A stretch of 64,000 nt of DNA from Nocardioides oleivorans (GCF_004137255.1 NZ_SDWT01000001.1:682001-746000), one strand, 5' to 3'; numbered from the stretch's first letter, positions 17,166 through 29,183 are shown. Numbers and translations: made by a program. The notes: a model not told the origin generated them from the sequence alone.

Positions 17166-19702
17166 CAGCGGAGCCTCTCGTTGCTCGGGTCGAGGAGCGG
17201 GGTGGCGTCGACGGAGCCGACGACGACCGGGTAGAGCTCCTCCATGTAGGACACGGCCAGCTCGTTGCCGAGGGTGGCCTGGTCGACGGGCAGGTAGGCC
17301 AGCAGCACGTGCTTGCCCAGCGACGGCGCGGAGCCGGCGCTGGTGACGTAGGGGTGGTGGCCGTGGCCGTCGGTGAGGACGCCGCCGTCGCGCGTCATGA
17401 TCGGCTCGCCGCCGAGCATGTAGCGCTTCACGCCGGAGGCCGAGGTGTGGTCCTCGACCGTCAGGGTGCAGAGCACGCTCTGGGGGGCGGCCTCCCGCTG
17501 CGCGAGGTAGGCCTCCTTGCCGACGAAGTCGGCGGCCTTGACCTTGGGCCGCTGCATGCCGGCCTCGACGATGCTGCGCTCGGCGTCGAGCTCGGCGCCG
17601 AACGCGCGGTAGCCCTTCTCGATGCGGCCGGTCGTGCCGTAGACGCCGATGCCGGCCGGGATGACGCCGTGCGGCGCGCCCGCGTCGAGCAGCGCCTCCC
17701 AGAGGTCGGCACCCTGCGCCATCGGGACGTAGAGCTCCCAGCCCAGGTCACCGACGTAGGAGATCCGCGAGGCCAGCACCGTGAGGTCGCCCGCCGCCGT
17801 CGAGACGGTGATCTCGCGGCAGGTGAGGAAGCCGAAGCCCTCGTCGGAGACGTCGTCGGAGGTCAGCGAGGCGAGCACCTCGCGGGCCTTCGGGCCCCAG
17901 ATGCCGATCGTGTCGACGGTGTCGGTGCTGTCGGTCAGCGTGGTGGTGCCGGACTCGGGCAGGTGCCCGGAGAACCAGGCGCGGTCGGCCATGCCGTGCG
18001 CACCGCCGGTGACCACGCGGAAGTGGTCGTCGCCGAGGCGCATCACCGTCAGGTCGGACAGGAAGCCGCCCTTGGCGTCGAGGACCGGGGTGTAGATGAC
18101 CTTGCCGACCGCGACGTCGCACTGCGCGACGCAGGTCTGCTGCACGACGTCGAGCGCCTCGGGGCCCTCGATGTCGAAGATGCAGAAGGCCGACAGGTCG
18201 ATCACGGCCGCGGCCTCGCGCATGCGCAGGTGCTCGGCGTTGATGATGGGGCTCCACCAGCGCGAGTCCCACTCGTGCTCGCGCGGCATCACGGCGTCGC
18301 CGTACTCCTCGACGAGGCCGGCGTTGGACTCGTACCAGAACGGGCGCTCCCAGCCGGCCGCCTCGAAGAAGACCGCGCCGAGCTTGGTCTGCGAGTCGTG
18401 CATCGGGGCCTTGCGCTGGTCGCGGTCGGACTCGTACTGCTCGTTGGGGTGCACGATGCCGTAGGTCTTGATGAACGACTCGGTCGTGCGCAGGCGGGTG
18501 TGCTCGCGCCGCTTCTGGTGGGCGTGGAAGCGGGCGATGTTGCTGTGGTGCAGGTCGATCTCGGAGTACCCGTGGGTCATCCACTCCGCGACCGCGCGAC
18601 CGACGCCCGGGCCCTCCTTGATCCAGACGGCGGCAGCCGTCCAGAGGCCGGAGACCTCGCTCTCGCCCAGGATCGGGTTGCCGTCGCAGGTCAGCGACAG
18701 CAGGCCGTTGATGGCGTAGCGCTGCTCCGCACCCTCGGCGCCGAGCAGCTCGGGCATGAGCTCGTAGGCCTGCTCGAGCTGCGGGTCGAAGTCGTCGGCC
18801 GTGAAGGGCATCTCGGTCGGCGAGAGCTTGGCCTGCTCGATCGAGGGGATGTCCTCGGGCTCGTGGAGGATCGCGCGGTGGGCGTAGGAGCCGACCTCCA
18901 TGTCGGCGCCGTGCTGGCGCTCGTAGCAGAAGGTGTCCATGTCGCGGACGATCGGGAAGGAAATCTCCCCCTCGGTCTCGGCCAGCTGCGGGCAGGGGCC
19001 GACGCTGATCATCTGGTGCACGGCCGGGGTCAGCGGGATGCTGATGCCGGCCATGTCGCCGAGCTTCGGGCTCCAGACTCCGGCCGCGATGACGACCGTC
19101 TTCGCCTCGATGTCGCCGCCGGTGGTGCGCACGCGGGTGATCCGGCGCGTCCCGTGGGGGCCGTCCTCGGTGTCGAGCCCGGTCACCTCGACGGTCGGCA
19201 CGACGGTGAGCTCACCGGTCTCGAGGGCACGCTCGCGCATGATGGTGCCGGCCCGCAGGGAGTCGACCACGCCGACGCCGGGGGTCCAGAAGGCGCCGAT
19301 GAACTGGTCCTCCTCGATGAAGGGGACCTTCTCCTTCACGAAGGCCGGGCTGACGAGCTCGGACTCGATGCCCCAGGCCTTGGCGCTCGACATCCGGCGC
19401 CGCAGCTCCTCCATGCGCTCCTCGGTGCGGGCGATCTCGAAGCCACCGGACTCGGTGAAGACGCCCATCTCCTTGTACTGCGCGACCGAGTCGAGCGTGA
19501 TGTCGGTGATCTCGCGCGAGTGGTCGACGGTGAAGATGAAGTTCGACGCGTGACCGGTCGAGCCGCCCGGGTTGGGCAGGGCTCCCTTGTCGATCTGCAC
19601 CACGTTCTTCCACCCGAGGCGGGTGAGGTGGTGGACGAGGCTGTTGCCGACGATGCCGGCTCCGATGACGACGACGTCGGCGGTCGCGGGGACCTCTGCC
19701 AT
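17165..19702 (-). CDS. Dimethylglycine/sarcosine dehydrogenase, FAD and folate-binding
   Basis: 845 residues in two parts. The N-terminal FAD-dependent oxidase fold has VVVIGAGIVGNSL at residues 10-22. The C-terminal half is GcvT-like and tetrahydrofolate-binding (about 460-840). Such enzymes oxidise an N-methyl group and capture the formaldehyde as methylene-THF. The segment around the expected covalent-flavin His reads GSTGHAS rather than the common TWHAAG. ATG 19700-19702 was chosen for the AGGAG 7 bases upstream; a longer reading would run into the operator. Operon: dehydrogenase-etfB-etfA. Dimethylglycine is the likely substrate from context; sarcosine is possible. Confidence 0.85.
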   Translation of the reverse strand: MAEVPATADVVVIGAGIVGNSLVHHLTRLGWKNVVQIDKGALPNPGGSTGHASNFIFTVDHSREITDITLDSVAQYKEMGVFTESGGFEIARTEERMEELRRRMSSAKAWGIESELVSPAFVKEKVPFIEEDQFIGAFWTPGVGVVDSLRAGTIMRERALETGELTVVPTVEVTGLDTEDGPHGTRRITRVRTTGGDIEAKTVVIAAGVWSPKLGDMAGISIPLTPAVHQMISVGPCPQLAETEGEISFPIVRDMDTFCYERQHGADMEVGSYAHRAILHEPEDIPSIEQAKLSPTEMPFTADDFDPQLEQAYELMPELLGAEGAEQRYAINGLLSLTCDGNPILGESEVSGLWTAAAVWIKEGPGVGRAVAEWMTHGYSEIDLHHSNIARFHAHQKRREHTRLRTTESFIKTYGIVHPNEQYESDRDQRKAPMHDSQTKLGAVFFEAAGWERPFWYESNAGLVEEYGDAVMPREHEWDSRWWSPIINAEHLRMREAAAVIDLSAFCIFDIEGPEALDVVQQTCVAQCDVAVGKVIYTPVLDAKGGFLSDLTVMRLGDDHFRVVTGGAHGMADRAWFSGHLPESGTTTLTDSTDTVDTIGIWGPKAREVLASLTSDDVSDEGFGFLTCREITVSTAAGDLTVLASRISYVGDLGWELYVPMAQGADLWEALLDAGAPHGVIPAGIGVYGTTGRIEKGYRAFGAELDAERSIVEAGMQRPKVKAADFVGKEAYLAQREAAPQSVLCTLTVEDHTSASGVKRYMLGGEPIMTRDGGVLTDGHGHHPYVTSAGSAPSLGKHVLLAYLPVDQATLGNELAVSYMEELYPVVVGSVDATPLLDPSNERLR

Positions 19703-19747
19703 GGCTAGCTCCTGGGCCGGGCGGTGGGATCTGACGGTCACTACTGA

Positions 19748-19783
19748 GTTGCACATAACGCAACGCGTTGCGCGATGTGCGAC
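19748..19783 (-). promoter_or_regulatory. Tandem IclR-type operator, dehydrogenase-etf promoter
   Basis: Two 17-bp inverted repeats 19 bp apart: GTTGCA-CATAA-CGCAAC (19748-19764) and GTTGCG-CGATG-TGCGAC (19767-19783). Upstream on the minus strand, TTGACA (19815-19820) and TACATT (19790-19795) form a plausible promoter, spacing 19. The operator starts 6 bases after the -10 box, so a bound repressor would block initiation. Confidence 0.8.
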
Positions 19784-19799
19784 ACGAGAAATGTACGCC

Positions 19800-19835
19800 G
19801 TCGCCCCCGACCACTGTCAAGGAGTCGGGGGCGAC
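19800..19835 (-). terminator. Terminator hairpin after the BCCT transporter gene
   Basis: Perfect 12-base arms (19800-19811 and 19824-19835) around a 12-base loop, 47 bases beyond the transporter stop. The loop contains TTGACA on the minus strand, the -35 box of the next gene's promoter, so terminator and promoter overlap. Confidence 0.7.
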
Positions 19836-19882
19836 GGTGTCCGGCGCGGGAGGCGGGGGGTCCGCCCGAGCAGGTCAGGTGG

Positions 19883-21610
19883 TCAGGCGCGGTCCTCCCC
19901 GGAACCGGTCGGGACACCGTCCTCGGAGGTCGCGGTGACCTCCTCCGGCTCGGCGCCGTAGCCCGCGAGCGCCACGGTGTGGTGCTCCATGGAGTCGAAC
20001 CGCTGGGCGTGGACGACGGCCCGGCGCACGCGCGGCGGGAGGGTCGACTCGTAGGGCTCCTCGCGCAGCGCCTTCATCAACGACACGCACATCGCGCAGA
20101 TGACGAGCATGAAGGGCCCGGCCACGATGATGACCAGCGTCTGGAGCGCCCCGAGGCCGCCGGAGAACAGCAGCACCGCGGCCACCGCACCCTGGGCGAC
20201 GCCCCAGAAGATCACCAGCCAGCGCATCGGCTCCTCCTTGCCGTTCTGGCTGAGCATCCCCATCACGATCGAGGCGGAGTCGGCGCCGGTGATGAAGAAG
20301 ATCGCGACCAGGAAGACGGCGAGCACCACGGTGATGCTCGCGAGCGGGTACTCGCGGAGCATCGTGAAGAGCGCGCCCTCGGTGCCGTTGGCCGCGAGCT
20401 CGGCACCCATGTCCTTGACACCCGAGAACTGCAGGTCGAAGGCCGAGCCGGCGAGGATCGAGAACCACGCGAACGACACGATGCTCGGCACGAGGATCAC
20501 GTAGACCACGAACTGGCGGATCGTGCGCCCCTTGGAGATGCGCGCGATGAACATGCCCACGAAGGGGGTCCACGAGATCCACCAGGCCCAGTAGAAGATC
20601 GTCCAGGTGCTGAGGAACTGCTCGTTGCCGAACGCGCCGGTGCGGAACGACATCGCCGGCAGGTGCGTCAGGTAGCCGCCGAGCGACTCGGTGAAGGTGC
20701 TCAGGATGAACACCGTCGGGCCGACGACGAAGAGGAAGAACACCAGCAGCACCGCGGCGATCGCGTTGGCGTTCGAGAGGAGCTGGACGCCCTTCTCGAC
20801 ACCGGTGACCGCCGAGAGCACGAAGCACAGGGTCAGCACCGCGATCACGACGACCGTGAGCCACTTGGAGTCGCCCGAGCCGAAGACGTCGTCGAGTCCA
20901 CCGGTGATCTGCAGGGCACCGAGGCCCAACGAGGTGGCGGACCCGAAGAGCGTCGCGAAGATCGCGATGATGTCGATGGCCTTGCCCGGTCCGCCCTTGG
21001 CGTGACGCCCCAGGAGCGGGCCGAACGCGCCCGACACCAGGTTGCCGGTGCCCTTGCGGTAGGCGAAGTAGCCGATCGCGAGGCCGATGACGGCGTACAT
21101 CGACCAGGGGTGGAAGCCCCAGTGGAAGAAGGCGTACTCCATCGCGGTCCCGGCTGCCGCCGGCGTGCCGGCCTCGCCGCGACCGGGCGGGATGCTCGAG
21201 GCATCGGTCGCGGTGAGGTACGTCAGCGGCTCGGCGACGCCCCAGAACATCAGGCCGATGCCCATGCCGGTGGCGAACATCATCGAGACCCACGAGAAGG
21301 TGGAGAACTCGGGCTCGGAGTCGTCGGGACCGAGCTTGATGTTGCCGTAGCGCGTGAGGGCGAGGTAGGCCGAGAAGAGCAGGAAGACCGCGCTGACGAG
21401 GATGAAGAGCCAGCCGAACGACTTCGTCAGCCAGCCGAGGATGTCACCCGTCGTCGACCCCATCCCGGTCGAGTCGGCGGTGCCCCAGACCAGGAAGGCG
21501 ATCGCAAGCCCTGCCGCGACGCCGAAGGTGATCTTGTCGAGGGGGAAGTGGCCGTGCGGCTCCGCGGACGGCGGCACCGCCGTGTCGGGCCCGGATTCCT
21601 TGATTGCCAT
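19883..21610 (-). CDS. BCCT family choline/betaine/carnitine transporter
   Basis: 575 residues with 12 predicted membrane helices. BCCT signatures are clear: GMGIGLMFWGVAEPL (about 114-128) and the conserved segment FYWAWWISWTPFVGMFIARI (about 335-354) with Trp residues that line the substrate site. It imports a quaternary ammonium compound by ion or proton coupling; choline or glycine betaine fits the neighbours. It is monocistronic, flanked by terminator hairpins, and has its own tandem operator. The hydrophilic C-tail (about 525-575) may be regulatory. Confidence 0.93.
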   Translation of the reverse strand: MAIKESGPDTAVPPSAEPHGHFPLDKITFGVAAGLAIAFLVWGTADSTGMGSTTGDILGWLTKSFGWLFILVSAVFLLFSAYLALTRYGNIKLGPDDSEPEFSTFSWVSMMFATGMGIGLMFWGVAEPLTYLTATDASSIPPGRGEAGTPAAAGTAMEYAFFHWGFHPWSMYAVIGLAIGYFAYRKGTGNLVSGAFGPLLGRHAKGGPGKAIDIIAIFATLFGSATSLGLGALQITGGLDDVFGSGDSKWLTVVVIAVLTLCFVLSAVTGVEKGVQLLSNANAIAAVLLVFFLFVVGPTVFILSTFTESLGGYLTHLPAMSFRTGAFGNEQFLSTWTIFYWAWWISWTPFVGMFIARISKGRTIRQFVVYVILVPSIVSFAWFSILAGSAFDLQFSGVKDMGAELAANGTEGALFTMLREYPLASITVVLAVFLVAIFFITGADSASIVMGMLSQNGKEEPMRWLVIFWGVAQGAVAAVLLFSGGLGALQTLVIIVAGPFMLVICAMCVSLMKALREEPYESTLPPRVRRAVVHAQRFDSMEHHTVALAGYGAEPEEVTATSEDGVPTGSGEDRA

Positions 21611-21627
21611 GGACGCCTACCGATCCC

Positions 21628-21663
21628 GTTGCGCCGAGCGCAACGTAGTGCGTGACTTGCAAC
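21628..21663 (-). promoter_or_regulatory. Tandem IclR-type operator, BCCT promoter
   Basis: GTTGCG-CCGAG-CGCAAC (21628-21644) and AGTGCG-TGACT-TGCAAC (21647-21663), again 19 bp apart. Minus-strand promoter boxes TTGACA (21693-21698) and CACTGT (21670-21675), 17-base spacing, end 6 bases before the operator, the same geometry as at the dehydrogenase promoter. Confidence 0.8.
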
Positions 21664-21675
21664 ACAGGTACAGTG

Positions 21676-21717
21676 ACGCGGCCCCGATCGAGTGTCAAGG
21701 CTCGAGCGGGGCCGCGT
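21676..21717 (-). terminator. Terminator hairpin after the betaine-binding protein gene
   Basis: Perfect 11-base arms (21676-21686 and 21707-21717) with further pairing inside, located 37 bases past the stop of the substrate-binding protein. The BCCT -35 box lies in its loop. Confidence 0.65.
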
Positions 21718-21753
21718 GGTCGTCTGTCGTTCACCTCGGTGACGTCCGAGGAC

Positions 21754-22743
21754 TCAGGACATCCAGGCCTCGACCTTGTCCGGGTTGTCGGCGATCCACT
21801 TGGCGGCCGCGTCCGCGGGCGACATGCCGTCCGCGGCGATGTAGCCGGCGACGACGTTCTGGTCCTCGTTGGTCCAGGTGAAGTTCTCCACCAGGTCCAC
21901 CGCGGTCGAGTCGCTGGCGGCCCAGTCCGTGCCGACGATCTTCTTCAGCTCGGTCTCGGGGTAGTCGCAGGCGACCTTCTGCGGGTCGTCCTGGCAGCCG
22001 TCGGTGTACTCCGGCAGCGCGACGCGCTGCATCGCGACCTCGGCGTTGAAGTACTGGGGCTCGTACCAGTAGCCGATGACCCACTCCTTGTTCTCCTCCG
22101 CCTTGCGGAACGCCTCGATGGAGGCGGCCTCGCTGCCGGAGAAGACGACCTTGAAGTCGAGGTCGAGGTTGGACACGATCGCCTCGTCGAACTGGACGTA
22201 GGACGGGTCGGCGCCGAGGAACTGGCCCTTGCCGCCGGACTCCGACGTGGCGAACTCGCTGGCGTACTTGTTGAGGTTCTCGTAGTCGAGGATGTCCGGG
22301 TGCTCCTCGGCGAGCCACGGCGGCACGAACCAGCCGATGATGCCGACGTTGCCCTGGGGGCCGAAGTCCTCGGCGGTGCCGTCGCCGGAGTCGGCGAAGA
22401 ACTTCTTCTCGAGGTCGGGGTGGCCCCAGTCCTCGATCACGACGTCGACCTCGCCGGTGCCGAAGCCCTGCCAGGAGACGTCCTCCTTGAGGTCCTTGTA
22501 GTTGACCGTGCAGCCGAGCTCCTGCTCGGCGACCGTCCCGACCACGTAGGCGCTGGCCTGGTAGCCGACCCACGGGTTGACGGCCATGTTGAGGTCGCCG
22601 CACTCGCCGCCTGCGGCGGCGGCCTGCTCCTCGTTGGCCTTGGTCTCCTCCTCGATGGACCCGCCGCCACAGGCGGAGAGCGCCATGACGGCGACTGCGG
22701 CGAGGGCGCCCAGGCGGGTCCCTCGGCTTCTGGTGGTGCTCAT
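21754..22743 (-). CDS. Glycine betaine/choline ABC transporter substrate-binding lipoprotein
   Basis: 329 residues with a lipobox (AVMALSAC, Cys about residue 25). The mature part matches OpuAC/ProX proteins: AVNPWVGYQASAYVV near the N-terminus, a Trp-rich segment (GIIGWFVPPWLAEEHP) and WYEPQYFNAE that may supply the aromatic cage for the trimethylammonium group. It is the last gene of the aldehyde dehydrogenase-GMC-OpuA operon, 42 bases after the permease. Confidence 0.92.
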   Translation of the reverse strand: MSTTRSRGTRLGALAAVAVMALSACGGGSIEEETKANEEQAAAAGGECGDLNMAVNPWVGYQASAYVVGTVAEQELGCTVNYKDLKEDVSWQGFGTGEVDVVIEDWGHPDLEKKFFADSGDGTAEDFGPQGNVGIIGWFVPPWLAEEHPDILDYENLNKYASEFATSESGGKGQFLGADPSYVQFDEAIVSNLDLDFKVVFSGSEAASIEAFRKAEENKEWVIGYWYEPQYFNAEVAMQRVALPEYTDGCQDDPQKVACDYPETELKKIVGTDWAASDSTAVDLVENFTWTNEDQNVVAGYIAADGMSPADAAAKWIADNPDKVEAWMS

Positions 22744-22785
22744 GGTGCTGCTCCTTCTCCTCTGGGGCGGGTGGTGCTGCGGTGG

Positions 22786-24884
22786 TTACCTGCCGGGTGG
22801 CCCGATGGGCAGCCGGACGTTGAAGGCGCGGCGGGTGCCCGGACCGTCGTCGCGGCGCACCTCGGCCGCGGCGCGGGTGATCCGGTCGAGCATCACGCCG
22901 AGGAGCACGATGGTCAGGCCGCCTGCGGCGCCCTTGCCCCACTCCTCGCTGCGGGAGATGCCGAGCACGACGTCGTAGCCGAGGGCCTGGGCGCCGACGA
23001 GGCCGCCGATGACGACCATGGCGAGGACGTAGAGCAGGCCCTGGTTGGTCGCGAGCACGAGCGAGCCCTTGGCCATCGGCAGCTGGACCTTGGTGATCTC
23101 CTGCCACGTCGTCTGCCCCGTCGAGCGACCCGCCTCGATCGTGGTCGGGGAGACGCCCTTGACGCCGTCGGCGACGAGCTTGATGGCGGCCGGCGCCGCG
23201 TAGACGACACCGGCGACGATCGCGGTGAAGCGGCTGGAGCCGAAGAGGGCGAGCACCGGGATGAGGTAGACGAAGGGCGGGATGGTCTGGCCGGCGTCGA
23301 GCAGCGGCCGGATGCCGAGGTCGATCCAGCGGTTGCGCGCCATCCACACGCCGAACACCAGCGCCAGCACCATCACCAGCACGGTGCCGACCAGGACCAT
23401 GGTCAGCGTCAGCATCGCGTCGTGCCACAGGTCGAGGTACCAGATGCCGGCGAGGCACACGACGGTCGTGAGCAGGGCACGCACACCGCCGAAGACCAGC
23501 GCCAGGCCCAGGATGCCGAGGCCGGAGAGCCACCAGGGCGAGTCGGCGAGCAGGGACTGCAGGGGGTTGAGGAAGCCGTAGCTGATCGCGTTCCGGAAGC
23601 TCTCGGTCACGCCGCCGATCAGGTCGACGATGCTTCCCATCACGTCGTCCGCACCGTCGGAGACCGTGCTGCCGATCGTGTACGACGGGAAGGTGGCGAG
23701 GCTGAGCTCGAGGCGCGACAGGTAGACGCACGCCAGTGCGGCCACGCCCGTCACGGCGAGGAGGATCCGGCGCAGGCGGACGTTGCCGCCCCCGCCACGC
23801 GCCACCCGCTCCGAGCGCTCGCTCGCGGCGGTCGTCGTACGGTCCAGCATCACCGCCATCACCACGATGAGCACACCCGGCACGAAGCTGCCGCCGAAGT
23901 CGTTGGCGACGAGCGCGTTCAGCACGGGCTTCCCGAGGCCGGGGCCGTTGATGTAGGACGCGATGGTCGCCATCGACAGTGCCGCCAGGATGGTCTGGTT
24001 GAGGCCGACGATGATCGTCTTGCGGGCCATGGGCAGCTGGACCTTCAGCAGCCGCTGCCAGTAGGTCTGGCCGGCCGAGTCCGTGGCCTCGATCGTCGTG
24101 GTCGACACCTCGCGGATGCCGAAGCCCGCGATCCGCACGAGCGGCGGGACGGCGTAGATGAGGGTCGAGACGACGGCGCCGCCGACCCCGATGCCGAAGA
24201 AGAGCACCACCGGCACGAGGTACACGAAGGTCGGCATGGTCTGCATGAAGTCCAGGACGACCGTGATCACCCGGTTGGCGCGCACGTTGGTGCCGGCCAG
24301 GACCGCGAGCGGCAGGCCCACCAGGATCGTGATCACGACCGCCATGCCGGTGACGATCAGCAGGTCGAGCGAGTCCTGCCAGAAACCGAGGACGCCGAAG
24401 GACAGGAACGAGGCGGCCACGAGGAGGGCGATCCGCCAGCTCGCGATCGCGTAGCCGACCCAGGTCGCGAGGGCGACGATGCCGAGCCAGCCGATCTCGG
24501 GCACGGGACGCGGCAGGTTCGGGCGGACGAGCATCCGCTGCGCCCAGTCGAAGAAGTTGCGCAGCAGCTCGGAGATCGAGTTGGTGAACTGCATGACCGG
24601 GTTGGTGTCGCGGCTGGCGAGCAGCGTGTTGTTGAAGTCGGTGAAGGTCTGGTGCAGGTCGGTGTGCTCACGACCTGGCAGGGCGAGGGTGTTCGTGCCC
24701 TTGGTGAAGGACCACACGACGATCCAGAGGAGGACCACGCCCAGGGCGGGGATCCAGCGGCTGATGCCCGAGTCCTCGCCGGCCGGCGGCGGCGCACCCG
24801 GCTCGACGGGTCGCTTGTCCTTCGGGTTGTTGAGCTTCTCGGTCTCGACGTACGCGGTGGCGCGCAGGCCGGCCGAGAGCTCGC

Positions 24885-24888
<4 letters not shown>
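22786..24888 (-). CDS. Fused double-module betaine ABC permease
   Basis: 700 residues, about twice a usual OpuAB/ProW permease. Two complete permease modules sit in one chain. Each has its own ATPase-contact loop: [20 protein letters not shown] in the first half and [20 protein letters not shown] in the second. An extra N-terminal region and middle helices give well over ten membrane segments. ATG 24886-24888 overlaps the ATPase stop (ATGA). A single polypeptide could replace the permease homodimer. Confidence 0.92.
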
Positions 24889-25906
<1,018 letters not shown>

Positions 25907-25910
<4 letters not shown>

Positions 25911-27646
25911 GCGGACTCCTCGGGGGTGGAGGTCCCGCCGTTGCGAGGGTCGCCGGGCGGGTAGAGCGGCATGCCGGCACGGTGCCGGTAGTACGGCACG
26001 TCGGCGGGTGGGAGCGGGGAGTTACCCAAGATGAGGTCGGCGGCCTTCTCGGCGACCATCATCACGGGGGCGTAGATGTTGCCGTTGGTGACGAACGGGA
26101 ACACCGAGGCGTCGACGACGCGCAGGCCCTCGGTCCCGTGGACCTGCATGCTCGTCGGGTCGACGACCGACATGTCGTCGGTGCCCATCTTCGCCGTGCA
26201 GGACGGGTGCAGGGCCGTCTCGGAGTCCTTGCGGACCCACTCGAGGATCTCCTCGTCGGTCTCGACCGAGGGACCGGGTGAGATCTCGCCGCCGTTGAAC
26301 GGCGCCATGGCCGACTGGTTGAGGATGTCGCGCGCGACGCGCACCGCCTCGATCCACTCGCGCTTGTCGTTGTCGGTCGAGAGGTAGTTGAAGAGCATCT
26401 TCGGCTTCTGCCTCGGATCGGTCGAGGCGATCCGCACCCAGCCGCGGGTGTCGGCGTACATCGGTCCGATGTGCACCTGGTAGCCGTGGGCGTACTTGTC
26501 CTGGCCGGGCGCCGGCGAGCCGTCGTAGCGGATCGCGATCGGCAGGAAGTGGAACATCAGGTTGGGCCAGTCGACGTCCTCGTTGGACCGGGCGAACCCG
26601 CCGCCCTCGAAGTGGTTCGACGCCGCCGTGCCGGTGCGCTTGAGCAGCCACTCCAGCCCGACGAGCGGGCGGTTGCGCCACTTGAGGCCCTCGACGATCG
26701 AGACCGGCTGGAGCGAGGAGTACTGGATGTAGACCTCGAGGTGGTCCTGGAGGTTCTCCCCCACGCCCGGCAGGTCGTGCACCATCTCCACGCCGAGCGG
26801 CTCGAGGTGCTCGGGGTTGCCGATGCCCGACAGCTGGAGCAGCTGCGGCGAGTTGATCGCACCCCCACAGAGGATCACCTCGCCCGCAGCCACGTAGTGG
26901 TGCTTGCGACCGGCGCGGAGGTACTCCACGCCGACCGCCCGCTTGCCCTCGAAGCGGACCTTCGTGCCGTGCGCGAAGGTCTCGACAGTGAGGTTCTTCC
27001 GGCCCATCACCGGGTGCAGGTAGGCACGTGCCGCCGACATCCGCACGCCGTTGACGATGTTGCGGTCGAACCGGCCGAAGCCCTCCTGCCGGTAGCCGTT
27101 GACGTCATCGGTCAGGTGGTAGCCGGCCTGCGTGGCGGACTCGAAGAACGCGCTGAAGAGCGGGTTGGTGGCCGGGCTGCGCTCGAGCTTGAGCGGCCCG
27201 GAGCCGCCCCGCCAGGCGTCGGCGCCGACCATCCCGTCGGGGAGGATCAACGACTCCATCCGGCGGAAGTACGGCAGGCAGTGCAGGTAGTCCCACGACT
27301 CCATGCCCGGCTCGGCTGCCCAGCGCTCGTAGTCCATCGGGTTGCCGCGCTGGAAGATCATGCCGTTGATCGACGACGAGCCGCCGAGCACCTTGCCGCG
27401 GGCGTGGTAGACCCGGCGACCTCCCATCGCCGGCTCCGGCTCCGACTCGTACTTCCAGTCGTAGAGCGGGTTGCCGATCGGGAAGGGCAGTGCCGCCGGT
27501 GCGTGGATCAGCGGGTCGAAGCGGTCGGTGCGACCGGCCTCCAGCACCAGGACCGAGGTCGAGGGATCCGCGGACAACCGGTTCGCGAGCGCGCTGCCGG
27601 CCGACCCTCCACCCACGATGACGACGTCGTACCGATCCGCTGCCAT
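25907..27646 (-). CDS. GMC oxidoreductase, choline dehydrogenase-like
   Basis: 579 residues. The N-terminal FAD site is [18 protein letters not shown], the GMC signature is near [18 protein letters not shown], and the C-terminal catalytic region contains HPSCTAKMG and [14 protein letters not shown], both typical of BetA-like choline dehydrogenases. ATG 27644-27646 starts 2 bases after the aldehyde dehydrogenase stop. It probably oxidises choline to betaine aldehyde; other alcohols cannot be excluded from sequence alone, but the operon supports choline. Confidence 0.88.
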
Positions 27647-27648
27647 GA

Positions 27649-29157
27649 CTAGTCCGCCTGCTCCGACTCGGTGGTCTGGTTCGACCGGCCCGGCGAGAAC
27701 CAGTGCTGCACGGCCGGCCTGATGTTGTGCCAGACGTGCTTGGTCTCGCGGTACTCCTCGAGCCCGGCGAGACCCAGCTCGCGTCCGGTGCCCGACTGCT
27801 TGTAGCCGCCCCACTCGGCCTGCGGCACGTAGGGGTGGTAGTCGTTGATCCAGACCGTGCCCATCCGCAGCCGGCCCGCGACGCGCTGGCCGCGGCCGGC
27901 GTCCTGGGTCCAGACCGCGCCGGCGAGGCCGTAGATGCTGTCGTTGGCGATCGTGACCGCCTCGTCCTCGTCACGGAACGTCTCGACGGTGAGCACCGGG
28001 CCGAAGGACTCGTCCTGGGTGACCGACATCGAGGTCGTGCAGCCGTCGAGCACGGTCGGCAGGTAGTAGAAGCCGTCGGCCAGGGCCGGGTCGTCGGGAC
28101 GCGCGCCACCGCAGCGCAGCACCGCGCCCTCGGCGAGCCCGGCGGCGACGTACGCCTCGACCTTCTCGCGGTGCGCGGCACTGGTCAGCGGACCGGTCTC
28201 GGCAGCCTCGTCGAACGGGCCGCCGAGGCGGATCCGCTGCGCGCGCTCGACGAGCTGGTCGACGAAGGAGTCGTGGATCGACTCCTCGACCACCAGCCGG
28301 GCGCCGGCCGAGCAGACCTGGCCCGAGTGCAGGAAGACGGCGGTCAGCGCGTAGTCGAGGGCGACCTCGATGTCGGCGTCGGCGAAGACGATGTTGGGGT
28401 TCTTGCCACCCAGCTCGAGGGCCACCTTCTTCACCGTCGGCGCGGCCGCCGCGGCGATCCGGCGGCCGGTCTCGAGGCCGCCGGTGAAGGAGACCATGTC
28501 GACGCGCGGGTCGCTCGAGAGCGGTGCACCCGCGGTCGCGCCGGCGCCGAGGACGAGGTTGCCGACGCCGGCCGGGAGCCCGGCCTCCTCGAGGAGGCGC
28601 ATCAGGTGGATCGCCGAGTGCGGGGTGAGCTCGCTCGGCTTGAGGACGAACGTGTTGCCCGCGGCCAGGCAGGGCGCGACCTTCCACGACACCTGGAGCA
28701 GCGGGTAGTTCCACGGCGAGATCAGGCCGCAGACGCCGATCGGCTCGTGGACCACGCGGCTGACGACCTCCGCGTTGCCGGTGTCGACCATCCGGCCGGA
28801 CTCCTCGGCGGCGATGCGGCCGTAGTGCCGGAAGACCGAGACCACGTCGGCGACGTCGTACTGCCCCTCGACGAAGCGCTTGCCGGTGTCGAGGGACTCC
28901 ATCCGGGCGATCTCGTCGGCGTCGCGCTCGAGCAGGTCGGCCAGCCTCAGCAGGAGGTCGCCGCGCTCACGGCTGGAGGTCGTCGGCCAGGGACCGTCGT
29001 GGAACGCGGCGTGTGCCGCGGCGATGGCGGCCTCGGTGTCGTCGGAGCCGGCCTCGTCGACCTCGGCCACGAGCGTCCCGTCGGCGGGGCAGCGGATCTC
29101 CCGGCGGCCTCCGGCGCGCGCGGACACCCACGCTCCATCGACATAGAGATCCGGCAC
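27649..29157 (-). CDS. Aldehyde dehydrogenase, betaine aldehyde type
   Basis: 502 residues from GTG 29155-29157 (GAGGGTGG upstream). It has the NAD-binding and catalytic elements [17 protein letters not shown] (general base Glu) and GQVCSAGAR (nucleophile Cys about 288). Betaine aldehyde is the likely substrate because choline dehydrogenase and betaine uptake genes follow in the same operon. A longer reading from 29256 would run through the operator and lacks family similarity. Confidence 0.88.
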   Translation of the reverse strand: MPDLYVDGAWVSARAGGRREIRCPADGTLVAEVDEAGSDDTEAAIAAAHAAFHDGPWPTTSSRERGDLLLRLADLLERDADEIARMESLDTGKRFVEGQYDVADVVSVFRHYGRIAAEESGRMVDTGNAEVVSRVVHEPIGVCGLISPWNYPLLQVSWKVAPCLAAGNTFVLKPSELTPHSAIHLMRLLEEAGLPAGVGNLVLGAGATAGAPLSSDPRVDMVSFTGGLETGRRIAAAAAPTVKKVALELGGKNPNIVFADADIEVALDYALTAVFLHSGQVCSAGARLVVEESIHDSFVDQLVERAQRIRLGGPFDEAAETGPLTSAAHREKVEAYVAAGLAEGAVLRCGGARPDDPALADGFYYLPTVLDGCTTSMSVTQDESFGPVLTVETFRDEDEAVTIANDSIYGLAGAVWTQDAGRGQRVAGRLRMGTVWINDYHPYVPQAEWGGYKQSGTGRELGLAGLEEYRETKHVWHNIRPAVQHWFSPGRSNQTTESEQAD

Positions 29158-29183
29158 GCGCTGACCACCCTCGGCTCGAGTAC

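Noticed and set aside
15161..19749. A shared 10-base string ACTACTGAGT upstream of mkl (15161-15170) and the dehydrogenase gene (19740-19749)
   Set aside because: Only two copies, non-palindromic, at different distances from the starts; chance similarity cannot be excluded.
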